Assembly (NCBI GenBank): GCA_977017575.1
Contig: CDRNVI010000029.1
Coordinates: 186,001 to 250,000 of the forward strand
Length of the DNA stretch: 64,000 bases
From: Paramoeba atlantica
Lineage: Eukaryota > Discosea
Direction of reading: 5' to 3'
The translations under genes were made by a program, and so were the position numbers. The notes beneath the pieces were generated by a model that had not been told where the DNA came from, searched no databases, and was given only the letters and a program-made list of their open reading frames with translations. Below, one piece after another: positions 1-9,092 of this stretch; within the stretch, counting starts at the first letter, position 1, and each line of letters opens with the position of its first letter.

Positions 1-708
1 TTAAAGTAATGTAAATTAGTATATGTAATTAGTATACTTCAATACCTGTCTAACAGTGAACTAAAAGTTTTGTTTGTTCATACAGGGTAGTACCTGTAGA
101 GATAATTAGGTCGAGCAGGGGTAAGCGCAATCAACGCTCCCTGCTGGACCTTTTCGCCTTCCGAGGCAACACAGGGAAAAGCGCGGGATATCCTCCCCAG
201 GAAAGCGAAAAGAGACGGCCTCATCGGGATAAGATGTCCCGAGATGTTTCGTAAGCGCAGTGCGCCAGGAAAGATATACGGATTTGTGGGACGCGGATGA
301 TATTCCCATCGTACATGCTACAAATGACTTCCATGGTTCATGATACAACATGGTCAGGGCCATGGATGCATGCTGGCAAATGGAGTCATGGTTCATGATG
401 CATCATGGGCATCGGGGTCCCACAGAATCCGCCACGGCTGGTGAGCAAGAGAGGTGCATAGAACATCCTCTAGAACACGCATACAACGTGTTTGCTCGCC
501 GTGTGGGAGACTTCCGGCATATGGAAGCCTCCTACGCGCAGAAGTACCGGTGTCGCCGGATAGTGAAGGCACGCCGCGTGGTCCCGTAGTTGGGTCCTTC
601 AGCGCATGGGGACTCGGAACCATGTTCCGAGCGGGGTGGTGGGAGATGAAGGAAGGGAGGCGCACCCCTACTTTGCGACAAGAGGGACAGTTCCTCTCCT
701 AGCGCCAT

Positions 709-751
709 CCGGAAACGGGCATTGACATAGTAAAAATATGCCCGTTTCCGG
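709..751. repeat. perfect 14-bp hairpin
   Basis: CCGGAAACGGGCAT at 709-722 is the exact reverse complement of ATGCCCGTTTCCGG at 738-751, with a 15-base loop. No gene lies close enough to assign a role. It could be an RNA hairpin, a transcript end or the core of a small inverted-repeat element. Confidence 0.7.
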
Positions 752-910
752 GAGAGAAAAGATGAGCTAGGAAAAAAAGTACAAGGTACAGAACTACTAG
801 TACTTAAGAGCATAGTTCGGCAATCGCAGAAAATCCCGAAGATTGCTACTATGAATATTTTAGCGCGCGTAAATTTTAATAATGTATGATCATATCACGC
901 TACTCCACCT

Positions 911-983
911 GTCATTAACAATGATAATGATAATCCTCAAGAGTGATATTTTTTTTGAGATTATTATTATCATTATTAATGAC
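911..983. repeat. 73-bp imperfect palindrome, AT-rich
   Basis: The left arm starting gtcattaacaatgataatg is matched in reverse complement by the right arm ending cattattaatgac. The arms are about 25 bp with a few mismatches, and a second inner pairing (CTCAA with TTGAG) extends the fold towards the centre. It looks like a foldback or miniature inverted-repeat unit. Confidence 0.6.
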
Positions 984-1129
984 CTAGTGTAGCTTCTGTC
1001 TCCCGCATCCCGCTTGGAAGAAGGTCGTCCCCAAAGTTAAAGTAGGAAAGTAATTAGGAAAGTAATACAAATAATAATAATAATAGGGGAAACGATTTTG
1101 GAAAAATATTTTTTTTTTGCCATTTTTTT

Positions 1130-1171
1130 CGCCAAGTTGAAATTTTTTTCCGAAAGAATCCGAACTTGGCG
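1130..1171. repeat. short inverted repeat
   Basis: CGCCAAGTT at 1130-1138 pairs with AACTTGGCG at 1163-1171 around a T-rich loop. It is a small hairpin of unknown meaning in gene-poor DNA. Confidence 0.5.
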
Positions 1172-1870
1172 GACCCGTCCTGCGGATACGCGGGGGAGTC
1201 ACCCCCGGGTATGGGGGTGGAAAATGCGCGCCAAGACCCCGGCTACCCCTTTTGCGGTTTTCTTTTGAAAAATTATTTTTTCGAAACCTGGACCCCCCCC
1301 ACTGGACGCAGCGGGAGGAGGCGGCGCAACAGAGGGCGGCAGAGGTGAGTTTTTTTCTTACACTGTGACTCTGAGAGAGGAAAAATCCCAGGTGCTACAC
1401 CTGTTTCTTTCGCCTTGCGCGCGTGAACACTTTGGGGTACATTCAATGTCAGACGTTTCTTTCGGCAAAGTTGTTTCATCGATTCTCTGATGCGGGGTTT
1501 CTTGTTCGTCGTACCTTGTTTTTATTAACTCAACTGATTTGACCCCGTTCGCTAGTTTGTAGAGGAAAGGAGTTTTGTGGGATTATTTACTTTCGTTCTA
1601 TGACCGGTCATACATTATTCATTGAGTTTATAAGTTATCAGATAGGAGAGGGGAATTAAGACTGCCTTGTTTGGTGCCTTTCTTTATTACTTACAATGAT
1701 GAACAATTCCATACTATGACACCCAATTATACTTACCCCGTAGAATCCCTTTGTACATTGTCCCTCGTTTGCCCCTTATTCAAGCGCAAAGCGTTCTTTC
1801 CTCTCAGTTGTTTCTTCTCCTGCTATGTATCACTTCTAGAAATGCGAATTCCAAGAAATGCTTTATTTAT

Positions 1871-2596
1871 ATGCCAACGACTAGTCCGTTGACTCGTTAT
1901 TTTTGTGAGCGACGAGGTCACACTATTTTTCCTTTGCAACGAACTGGAACACATTCAACGAAGCGTACGGTAAAATATCAACGCAATCCGAGGGCGGGGC
2001 AGAATGCGAACTACAGCGACATACGAGAAGCTTATGGAAAGTGGATTTTCTTTGCGTCTGCGGAAGGTGACACAGAAAGTGACAGTAAAATACGTATTGC
2101 TCTGGACCGATTTATAGAAAAACTAGGAACACCTCGAAGAAAGGCACGTACCGTCGAAACTTATGAGGCGCTTCAACAACTCGGCGAAGAACTGCACTAT
2201 TCCTTTAGGATGACATGTTGGTTAATTACACTGTTCTCCACGATTCCAATATTTTATTATCTATGGAAACATAACGTTTCGGTCAGAGACTTGTGCCCTG
2301 TAGAGAGTGGCTACTTTGACCGAATACCGAACCTTGCGTACACCACCTCAACTACTATACTAAATCTGACAGAGAGTTCTTTTTGCAAGAGAATTATTCA
2401 GCTTCTTTTATTTTTAGCATGGGTGGAGCTGTCGAATAGGGGACGGTATCGCTTCTACATTCATATCCTATCAAGACTTTGGAGGCGAAACAACTGGGTA
2501 GGGGGAGTGAAACCGAGTCTATTATGCCGGTTCGATGATCGGATGGATTATCTTTTAGGACGGACACCGCGAAATAGGAAATGTACACTCCTTTGA
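1871..2596 (+). CDS. hypothetical membrane protein
   Basis: A 241-residue protein from the first ATG of the open frame; the frame is open upstream to 1751 but without ATG. I recognise no family. The first 50 residues are rich in Arg, Thr and Ser with almost no acidic residues, as in an organelle targeting peptide. A helical charged region follows, then a hydrophobic segment near residues 115-133 (WLITLFSTIPIFYYLW) and a second shorter one near 175-190 (IIQLLLFLAWVEL), so two membrane spans are likely. The C-terminal tail is basic. An inner mitochondrial membrane protein is a reasonable guess but only inference. It is the first gene of the co-directional series; the next gene starts 1.27 kb downstream beyond LINE scraps. 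Confidence 0.5.
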   Translation: MPTTSPLTRYFCERRGHTIFPLQRTGTHSTKRTVKYQRNPRAGQNANYSDIREAYGKWIFFASAEGDTESDSKIRIALDRFIEKLGTPRRKARTVETYEALQQLGEELHYSFRMTCWLITLFSTIPIFYYLWKHNVSVRDLCPVESGYFDRIPNLAYTTSTTILNLTESSFCKRIIQLLLFLAWVELSNRGRYRFYIHILSRLWRRNNWVGGVKPSLLCRFDDRMDYLLGRTPRNRKCTLL

Positions 2597-3334
2597 AGAC
2601 GCGACTCACTGATTTCAGTCCACATTGTGCGGACATCGAAGAGCCCGTACAACACTTTCTTGTAAGTTTCTTTAGCGCACTTTCTTGGAAACTGTGCTAC
2701 AAGCCAACCCAGTTCTTCTTTTTTGACCCCCCCCCCCCCCATAAATGTTTTCTTAATTTCCGTAGCCCCCCAGTAGAGGAGGTTTGACCTTTTAACGGTT
2801 GAATCCCTGTAAGTGTGTTCCTGAGTAGGCTGCGCGGGAGGGGGTGACCTAGCGTGCGGGGATGACTGAACAGGCGGGGATGGCTAGGCGAGCGGTGGTG
2901 TGCAATACAAATGAAAAAAGAATTCAGGAGGCACACAAAAATTTTCAAAAAGAAAACTTTTTTTCACTTATTTTTCATTGATCTTTCCTCTCCCAAAAAG
3001 AAAAAGAAATATTGTTTGCGCAATTTCACGCTCTTTGCCGATCTGTAGTATTGGCTTGGGTTTTCCCCTTAGTTACGGACTCTGTGACGAGAATACCTCG
3101 TTGGATCAATGGGAGAGTACGGAGCGCTTCCTTGAAGAAGCTCAATAGATTTTTTTCCCAATGTGAAGCATATGCCCAAATTCCCGTTTTCTATGAGTTT
3201 CAGAGAAATAGGTGCGATCGATCCTAAAGAAGGGCTTTCTTTATGTGTTTTTCGTTCATTGTTGTGCTGATCGTAGACTGAAATGGACCTCGTAGAACTG
3301 AAAATACGGGTAGAAGAAAATAAGGAAATAATAA

Positions 3335-3416
3335 ATGGCAATAAGGGTGGCCATCCAGAAGGGCAATTCCCAGATTATTCAGGCGGCGGTACAAGATTGG
3401 TACCGTCGCGGTGTTA
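3335..3416 (+). mobile_element. LINE 3'-end fragment (copy 1)
   Basis: Translated, this stretch gives VAIQKGNSQIIQAAVQDWYR followed by RGV. It matches the last 27 or so codons of the LINE fragment at 32800-32899 almost residue for residue, with high base identity. Only the extreme 3' end is present, which fits 5' truncation during LINE insertion. Confidence 0.8.
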
Positions 3417-3547
3417 AGGGGCCTAGGGGGGGGCACACCTATTGGAAAGAATGATCCGGGAACGAAACCATCAAGCTCCCACTTGCACCCGCCACAAGGA
3501 GGCGGGGTTGCATGCGAATGACCCGTCGGGTGTTTTCGCCATTTGGT

Positions 3548-3612
3548 GGTGGCCATGAGGGTAGTCATCCGAAGCGGCAATGCGCAGATGATTCAGGCCG
3601 TAGAACTAGGGT
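3548..3612 (+). mobile_element. LINE 3'-end fragment (copy 2, more diverged)
   Basis: The translation AMRVVIRSGNAQMIQA corresponds to the same C-terminal segment as copy 1 and as the LINE at 32.8 kb, but it is more diverged and lacks the final Trp-Tyr-Arg-Arg part. It has the same orientation and lies about 130 bp downstream of copy 1, so it is an older separate insertion or part of a decayed tandem pair. Confidence 0.6.
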
Positions 3613-3869
3613 GGTGGCCTAGCGGAGTCCTGGTATCTGCGTCTAGAGGTTATCAAAAAAGAATGAAAGAGTAAACTAAAAAGAATACTGTGCCCCACTT
3701 TTATATACCCCAGTCAGCCCCCCCCCCCCTTAATCGAGACAAAGATAATTTGATTATTCATTTGATTCTCAACAGAAGAATAGTTTTTTCGTATTTTTTC
3801 TCTAGTTAGCGTTTTCGTGACCTACATGAATAATATCTGGAACAATGTATATAAGTTGTGAAAACGTGC

Positions 3870-5972
3870 ATGCGGCAAATTATTACATTCATGAGAAAGT
3901 TAGCGTCCGGACTAACCTTTTCTCCTTGCACTACGCATACTCAAAATCGTCGGTATTACGCTTCCGATGATAGCGAAGAAGGCCAACTACGTGGAGAACG
4001 TAATTCATTGATATATTTACAACGTTATGTCGAGAGGAGCGTGAAGAGCATTTGCTTGCTTCGTCTAAATTACGAAAAAAAACTAGACGACGAAGAGAAG
4101 CATACCGATAGATTGCTGAGCACATTTCCCACATATTTCGAGAAAATTTATATTCGAAAGTCGTACCTATTCGTGAGGAACTGCATAAGCCCATTGCTCC
4201 AATTCTCTTTTGATGTTTCTTCGACGAGGTCGAAACAAAACATGTCGCATAATTTTGTTCTAGTTAGATCGGTTTTATCGGTCAAATCACTTGTCGACAT
4301 CTTGGAATCGTTCTCCTACTTCTATTCTAAGGGCGTCTACTATGATTCGGATGCGTTGAAACACCTTGTTGAAACGCAAAAAGAAAGCAATTCGAAAACA
4401 TTTTACCTTCTAATTCCCACGTTGCAGACACCATCTTTTCAAGCTCTTATAGCCATCTTCGCTTTGTATGTGGAAACAGAGCTCGAAAAATTGCGATTAG
4501 ACTATGTAGCTCACGTACGTATTTTGCACGCCTTTGCAAAGCTTCAAGTCTCTTCCGACCAGCGAATAATGCACATCCTATTACAAAGAAGTTTGTCACC
4601 CTTCTTTGACGCAACGCCAACGGAGGACTATCGAGCCTATTTGAAGTATATTCCTTTTATATTGTCTTCCATGGAAACTGTTTCTTTGTATCACCAGAAG
4701 GCTTGCACCCTCTTCCCTCACATCCTGAGCCAATCGAATACGGAGAATAAAATGACAACTGCCGAAATTGCCTCTTGCCTCACTTCGTTCTATAAGCTCC
4801 GCGTTTTCCACGAAGGAATTGGCAGTACTCTTTTACATCTTGCTCGTCGTTCGGATGCCGAAAAAGAGCAAACGAGTGAAAGCCGACTACAAGCAAATAC
4901 GGTTGACTTTACCTTTTCCGGTATTTTTCTGCATTGGAACGCTTTAGACTTTGTTCTTGACGTCCTTGAAAAGTATGCCGGACACAAAACGCTCATGCCT
5001 CGCAGATGCTTTATTGAAATCATGTTCCGTGTGTTGCTTGGGATTGAAACCCTGCAGCCGAAGTCACTGGTAAAAATATACCGACTCTTGTCGTTCAGAG
5101 ACGAAGCGAGTTTGCTTCATCCACGCAAGTCCAAGGAAGGGACGAAAAACAGCTGCGGGGAACAGCAGGAAACTGAACGAAGCAATGTAAATAAAAATGA
5201 CAATCCCGGGAAGTTAAATAGACATGACCTTTTGGATGAAGCACTGCGGTTGTGCAATGTTAGATTCATGAAACAAATTTCAAAGCTATCGTTGAACGAT
5301 ATTGTTCGGGTGCTTCGCTCGCTGTGTGCTGAGGGTATGGGAATCGAGACACCAGCGATGGCGGAGGTCATTGTGTGCCATATTAAGAGATGTTACGGTA
5401 TGCGGGAAATAGACAAGAAGAGCACGCTGCCGAGACATTTGCCTACGAATCAACTAAGTTGTACGGAGTCATGGAAACCGAACATTGTGGAGAATAGTTC
5501 CGAGCCTTGTAGCTTGATAGCAGCTGCACGAACGCCGTTCCTCGTGTCATCAAAACGCGTGGAAGAAGAGATCAGCGCCGAGCTTCTCAGTTTAATGCCC
5601 AGAATAGAATTTAGGCTTCAACAACTTTCCGCGATTCGAACCGAAAAACCACTAGCTGAAGCTTCCCTGCTTTGTGGCATTGCACGTAGTATTCTTCCAA
5701 AAGCGCTGCGGGGTGAGATGAGTTGGGAGACCGTACTAAAGCTGCGACGCGCATTTGCAGACTTCCCTGCCCTTGCCGAAGGCGTTCCGAAACTGTGGAA
5801 TCTGGTGAGGCGTGAGGCACCTGGCCGTATTCGTAGAAAAACACGGAAACTCTACCGAACGCAGATGGGGACGGGGAAAAGTTCTTGCTTAGCTCAGAAG
5901 CTTTTGCCTCGGTCAGAATACGGAAAACGGAAAGCGGCAGCAGGTAAGATATCCGCACGGATTTCGGGCTAG
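3870..5972 (+). CDS. probable mitochondrial helical-repeat protein, family not recognised
   Basis: A 700-residue protein from ATG 3870. The first 35 residues (MRQIITFMRKLASG onward) are basic and free of acidic residues and end in RRYYAS, a good match to an Arg-2/-3 type mitochondrial presequence cleavage site. The rest is almost wholly alpha-helical, with Leu, Phe and Tyr spaced as in stacked helical hairpins, reminiscent of the FASTK, RAP or OPR classes of organellar RNA-binding proteins, but I see no C-terminal RAP signature. A polar linker at about residues 420-465 splits the protein. The basic C-terminus (RRKTRKLYRTQ) could contact RNA. A role in mitochondrial RNA metabolism or translation is inference. 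'tattttttctctag' lies about 65 bp before the ATG. Confidence 0.6.
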   Translation: MRQIITFMRKLASGLTFSPCTTHTQNRRYYASDDSEEGQLRGERNSLIYLQRYVERSVKSICLLRLNYEKKLDDEEKHTDRLLSTFPTYFEKIYIRKSYLFVRNCISPLLQFSFDVSSTRSKQNMSHNFVLVRSVLSVKSLVDILESFSYFYSKGVYYDSDALKHLVETQKESNSKTFYLLIPTLQTPSFQALIAIFALYVETELEKLRLDYVAHVRILHAFAKLQVSSDQRIMHILLQRSLSPFFDATPTEDYRAYLKYIPFILSSMETVSLYHQKACTLFPHILSQSNTENKMTTAEIASCLTSFYKLRVFHEGIGSTLLHLARRSDAEKEQTSESRLQANTVDFTFSGIFLHWNALDFVLDVLEKYAGHKTLMPRRCFIEIMFRVLLGIETLQPKSLVKIYRLLSFRDEASLLHPRKSKEGTKNSCGEQQETERSNVNKNDNPGKLNRHDLLDEALRLCNVRFMKQISKLSLNDIVRVLRSLCAEGMGIETPAMAEVIVCHIKRCYGMREIDKKSTLPRHLPTNQLSCTESWKPNIVENSSEPCSLIAAARTPFLVSSKRVEEEISAELLSLMPRIEFRLQQLSAIRTEKPLAEASLLCGIARSILPKALRGEMSWETVLKLRRAFADFPALAEGVPKLWNLVRREAPGRIRRKTRKLYRTQMGTGKSSCLAQKLLPRSEYGKRKAAAGKISARISG

Positions 5973-6106
5973 TTCTGCCCCGTTTCTGGTAGTTATTTAT
6001 CCATTATGTCAATTATAGTACTAACGCAAGGATTTTGTGATTTGAACGATTTACAACAGACGCATTATTCGTAAACCTTTTGTTTTCTCTAAATCGTATT
6101 TCAGTA

Positions 6107-7936
6107 ATGCAGTCCTATGCCGGCAGCATACGGGTATTTATTAAAGACATCCCCAAAGGCACGACGTTTCACGAATTGCGCGAGCTTCTGCGGGAGGGAA
6201 CAGTGGGTACGCGGGAAATCATCTTAAGTGAAGCCAGCGACTCGGACTTATTTGTGTACGCGTTGGTGCGGTACGAAAGCTGGGAGTGCGCAACGGATGC
6301 CGTGCGACGAAATTTAACCCTCCACGGATCAACGTTAAAGGTTTGTGTAATCGACGATCCTCGATCACATGCGATGAGGTTTAAGGGGAAGTTGACTCCT
6401 AATCCAGAGCTGTCGTACTCGCGGACCGTATGCGTCGATGGCACCGATGTGGAGAAAGAGGATCTCGCCCATACCATGGGGCTACAGGAGGCACTTCGAG
6501 GGTACGCCCCGTTTGTTTGGTGTGAGTACACACTGCAGCATCACGATTGTCCGTTCGGCACGCGATGTCGTTTTCTTCACTTGAGGGAACATCAGCGCAC
6601 GGTGCATTCACACGAAAGTGCGAATAAGGGGCACCGGATTCTTCTTTTACCCAAGATAGCGCACAAGCACGTCCACGTCCTGAGGGACGGAATTCTCCAG
6701 AAAGAAAAATTGGATGATGAGGACGTTGCCAGAGTTTCACCGCCTGAAACAGAGAATTCTGCATTGAGTCGAGACGATACAGTTCCATTCACCATTTGCA
6801 GGTGTTCGGATAACAACCCTTCGAGCCTCTTCGACGGCAACCTTGTCATGTTGGCCCAACGCATGAACACCTTTGTGTTGGAACACTACCGAAACACCCC
6901 GCACGAATCTTCCCCCGCGTTGGCGGATCTCATCACGCATGCACCCAAAAACGAGAAATGGAACCTTATGTTTCAGTTCCTTATCACGCAAGCCCTCGCG
7001 CACGACCCCCCGTGGCAACCGTGCACCACCTGCACCCCCCTCCCCCCTCCCCCGCCCCCCTCCCCCGTCCCCCCCGGTCGTATCGCCCCCCACCACACCT
7101 ACACCCTCCACGCCCACCTGGCGGTTAACGACGCCGGATCCCCCTGCGGGGTTCACTCCTGGACCCTGGAGCCGTTCTACCCCTTTGTGTGTTACGCTAC
7201 GCACTCGACTTCGAAGGGCTCTACTCCTCCTTCCTATGCGGACTCTTCTCGAATCCACAGCCCCCCTCTCCCGGTGGTATGTGACCTCCTGATTCCCTAC
7301 GCCCGGGAACGGGTCCAGGAGCTGCTGGAGGCCTCGGGGAGCGGAGTCCCCCGTCTCGGGACGACCACGACGACGACCCCTTCCCTCTCCCTGTGTCTCG
7401 GGATCGAGGAGAGGACACGGGAGGGGGAGGGGGAGGGGGAGGGGGAAAAGACAAAGGCAATGGCAGAGGAAAGGGCAGAGGAAATGACAAAGGCAGAGGA
7501 AAAGACAAAGGCAGAGGAAAAGGCAATGGCAGAGGAAAAGGCAATGGCAGAGGAAAAGGCAATGGCAGAGGAAAAGGCAAAGGAAAAGACAAAGGCAAAG
7601 AAAAAGACAATAGCAGAGGAAAAGACAAAGGCAGAGGAAAATGCAATGGCAGAGGAAAAGGCAATGGCAGAGGAAAAGACGAAGACAACGACAACGGCCT
7701 ACGTGACGCACTTGTTTGCGATCGCGTGGGGGGACACGGGGGTGGGGTCGTCATGGGGCTCACGGGACGCTCATGGGGACCACACCTCGGACGCTCTCCC
7801 TTTCCCGTGGATGGCGCCCCACGTGTATGATAATGTCACGGTGTATACGGTGGAGAGGGTGCCGTCGTGTGGGGAGATGGCACGACGGGCCCCGGCACGG
7901 TGGGTGGGGTTTGTGAGAGAGTATGGGGGGTTGTAA
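6107..7936 (+). CDS. RNA-binding protein with RRM-like domain and CCCH zinc finger
   Basis: A 609-residue protein from ATG 6107. Residues 5-85 (IRVFIKDIPKGTTFHELREL, then FVYALVRYESWECATDAVRR) look like an RRM with degenerate RNP motifs. A CCCH zinc finger follows with Cys139, Cys148, Cys154 and His158 (C-x8-C-x5-C-x3-H), the standard spacing for RNA-binding CCCH fingers. A Pro-rich run at about 305-325, a Glu/Lys/Ala repeat at about 440-525 built on an 18-bp DNA repeat, and a C-terminal region of about 80 residues complete it. A nuclear or cytoplasmic role in mRNA processing or decay is likely by family. The 3' half is very GC-rich, with a C-rich then G-rich strand bias unlike the 5' half. 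'tttcag' just before the ATG resembles a 3' splice site. Confidence 0.7.
   Translation: MQSYAGSIRVFIKDIPKGTTFHELRELLREGTVGTREIILSEASDSDLFVYALVRYESWECATDAVRRNLTLHGSTLKVCVIDDPRSHAMRFKGKLTPNPELSYSRTVCVDGTDVEKEDLAHTMGLQEALRGYAPFVWCEYTLQHHDCPFGTRCRFLHLREHQRTVHSHESANKGHRILLLPKIAHKHVHVLRDGILQKEKLDDEDVARVSPPETENSALSRDDTVPFTICRCSDNNPSSLFDGNLVMLAQRMNTFVLEHYRNTPHESSPALADLITHAPKNEKWNLMFQFLITQALAHDPPWQPCTTCTPLPPPPPPSPVPPGRIAPHHTYTLHAHLAVNDAGSPCGVHSWTLEPFYPFVCYATHSTSKGSTPPSYADSSRIHSPPLPVVCDLLIPYARERVQELLEASGSGVPRLGTTTTTTPSLSLCLGIEERTREGEGEGEGEKTKAMAEERAEEMTKAEEKTKAEEKAMAEEKAMAEEKAMAEEKAKEKTKAKKKTIAEEKTKAEENAMAEEKAMAEEKTKTTTTAYVTHLFAIAWGDTGVGSSWGSRDAHGDHTSDALPFPWMAPHVYDNVTVYTVERVPSCGEMARRAPARWVGFVREYGGL
7420..7690 (+). 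repeat. in-gene minisatellite, 18-bp unit (AMAEEK)
   Basis: Imperfect tandem copies of ggcaatggcagaggaaaa encode Ala-Met-Ala-Glu-Glu-Lys in the host frame, preceded by a (GGGGGA)n-like run at 7420-7446. The middle copies (about 7520-7576) are nearly identical, a sign of recent slippage or unequal exchange. The repeat also leaves several other frames open, including a long antisense one that is not a gene. Confidence 0.85.
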
Positions 7937-7967
7937 CATATGGGAATATGGGGGGTGTAGGATAGTA

Positions 7968-8086
7968 CTGTGACCCCCTACCCCCTTTATACTTTGCTGG
8001 TCATCATCATCATCATCATCATACTTTGCTGGTCAGAGCCAGTAGTAACCAAGTAAATGGCGAAGTATAGAGGGAGGGGGTCACAG
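7968..8086. mobile_element. 119-bp MITE-like element with TA flanks
   Basis: The left end CTGTGACCCCCTACCCCCTT and following TATACTT are matched by the reverse complement of the right end (aagtatagagggagggggtc, then acag) over about 27 bp with few mismatches. TA dinucleotides at 7966-7967 and 8087-8088 look like a target duplication, as in Tc1/mariner-type miniature elements. A (TCA)n run and a direct repeat of atactttgctggtca fill the middle. No coding capacity. Confidence 0.7.
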
Positions 8087-8639
8087 TATAGGAATAGAAG
8101 TAGCGTGCGGTGAATAACGATAATAGGCTCCCCCCGTTCTTGAGGTTTGAATCCGGCGATTACGGGAGAGGCTGGAGAGGCTTCGAGGGGTAGGGAGTAC
8201 CATGGCGGCATGGATCCCTTTTTGGAGTGAGGTTTATTCAATACAGAATCATATTTAGATCTGCAGAGGTAAATTTCTACCTATGCTACGGTCGCATACG
8301 TTTTTTCAGTGCACCTCTTTTGTAGAAAAAAGGGTTTTATGGCGTTCTCATGTAAGGCACCCTGTAGTGTTTGAAGTTTTCGTGTAAATGGGGGTCCACG
8401 GTGAGGGGGTGAATAGCGCCGTCGAAGTGGTGTGGAGGAAAGGCTCCGGTGCGAAGGCGTATCGGAATGCGAGGCTGTTCCTCAGAAACAGGAGGCTCGT
8501 ACTCTGGCCGTTGGAATTCTGGAAGTGAAGAAGACGGAAGCGAAGGGTTCTGTGACCTCTCATTGGGTCAGCATTCAATGACCTTGATGCCGTTTCACGT
8601 CGTACCCTTTTAACTTATGCTTTAAAGTTTTGAGCATTG

Positions 8640-8905
8640 TACAGTAGACCCCCAGTAGGAGAGATTTCGCTCGGGGGTGGGGGTAGCAGGCTGGGGAGGC
8701 TAGGCGGGTGTGAGTGGGGATTAGGCGGGACTGGGGGTGTCCGGGTAGTCGGGGAGTGGCTCTGCTAGGCTGTACTTATAGAAAGGGACGATTGTAATGT
8801 ACCGTATATCCCTCCCCCGCTATCGGAGATTTCGCTCGGGGAGGGGGGAGGCTGAGAGGACGGCGGTGGCTGGACAGGTGAGGATGGCTGGGAGGGGTGA
8901 GGGTA
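8640..8905. repeat. paired G-rich repeat blocks sharing a 16-mer
   Basis: GAGATTTCGCTCGGGG occurs at 8661-8676 and again at 8826-8841, 165 bp apart, each followed by runs of degenerate 'ggctgggnggg'-like units. A weaker relative of the G-rich part lies at 2827-2900. The meaning is unknown; G-quadruplex formation on the + strand is possible. Confidence 0.6.
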
Positions 8906-9092
8906 CTTGAGAGAGTCTACATCATTTTGGAAAGTACGTACCTTGTAGCGTAGAAAGTGAGTTGGACTTGTAGGTTCTGTAGGGGGAGATAGAGTAGGAG
9001 ATTCTACGTGCGTAGGTTTCAATCCACAGTGTTTGCACGTCATGCTCATTCTTGTTATTCATTGTTTTGTTATATTGTTTTATGCTTCCTTC

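Larger units (their letters stand above)
1..1870. other. gene-poor stretch with hairpins and A/T runs
   Basis: No coding region can be supported here. Several short overlapping open frames between 100 and 810 occur on both strands, none resembles a known family, and a GC-rich patch (about 110-720) explains why stops are few. A direct repeat around 'catggttcatga' occurs near 333 and 390. Three inverted repeats (709-751, 911-983 and 1130-1171) are the clearest structure. The 1000-1300 part has long T and A runs. It could be a decayed mobile element or ordinary spacer. Confidence 0.5.
2597..3869. other. intergenic region with C/G runs and LINE scraps
   Basis: No host gene is supported here. A 14-base C run lies near 2716-2730, G-rich degenerate repeats resembling those at 8.6-8.9 kb lie at about 2827-2900, two LINE 3'-end fragments lie at 3335-3416 and 3548-3612, and a second C run lies at 3719-3730. 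The words 'tactgtgcccc' and 'ttttatatacccc' near 3685-3710 faintly resemble the end of the inverted-repeat element at 7968. Confidence 0.55.
7937..9092. other. intergenic region with MITE and G-rich repeats
   Basis: No gene is supported. It contains the short inverted-repeat element at 7968-8086 and two blocks of G-rich degenerate repeats (about 8640-8770 and 8815-8905). Between 8200 and 8640 I see only unremarkable sequence with short frames on the - strand. Confidence 0.55.

Noticed and set aside
6737-7711. Long open frame of 324 codons on the - strand
   Set aside because: It is antisense to the RRM/CCCH gene and its Leu/Cys/Phe repeats are the mirror of the GC-rich and 18-bp repeat DNA. 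No domain is visible and the + strand protein has real motifs.
8130-8170. tRNA T-arm-like 'ggtttgaatccgg'
   Set aside because: No matching acceptor, D or anticodon arms can be found around it. I found no convincing tRNA, rRNA or snRNA in the window.
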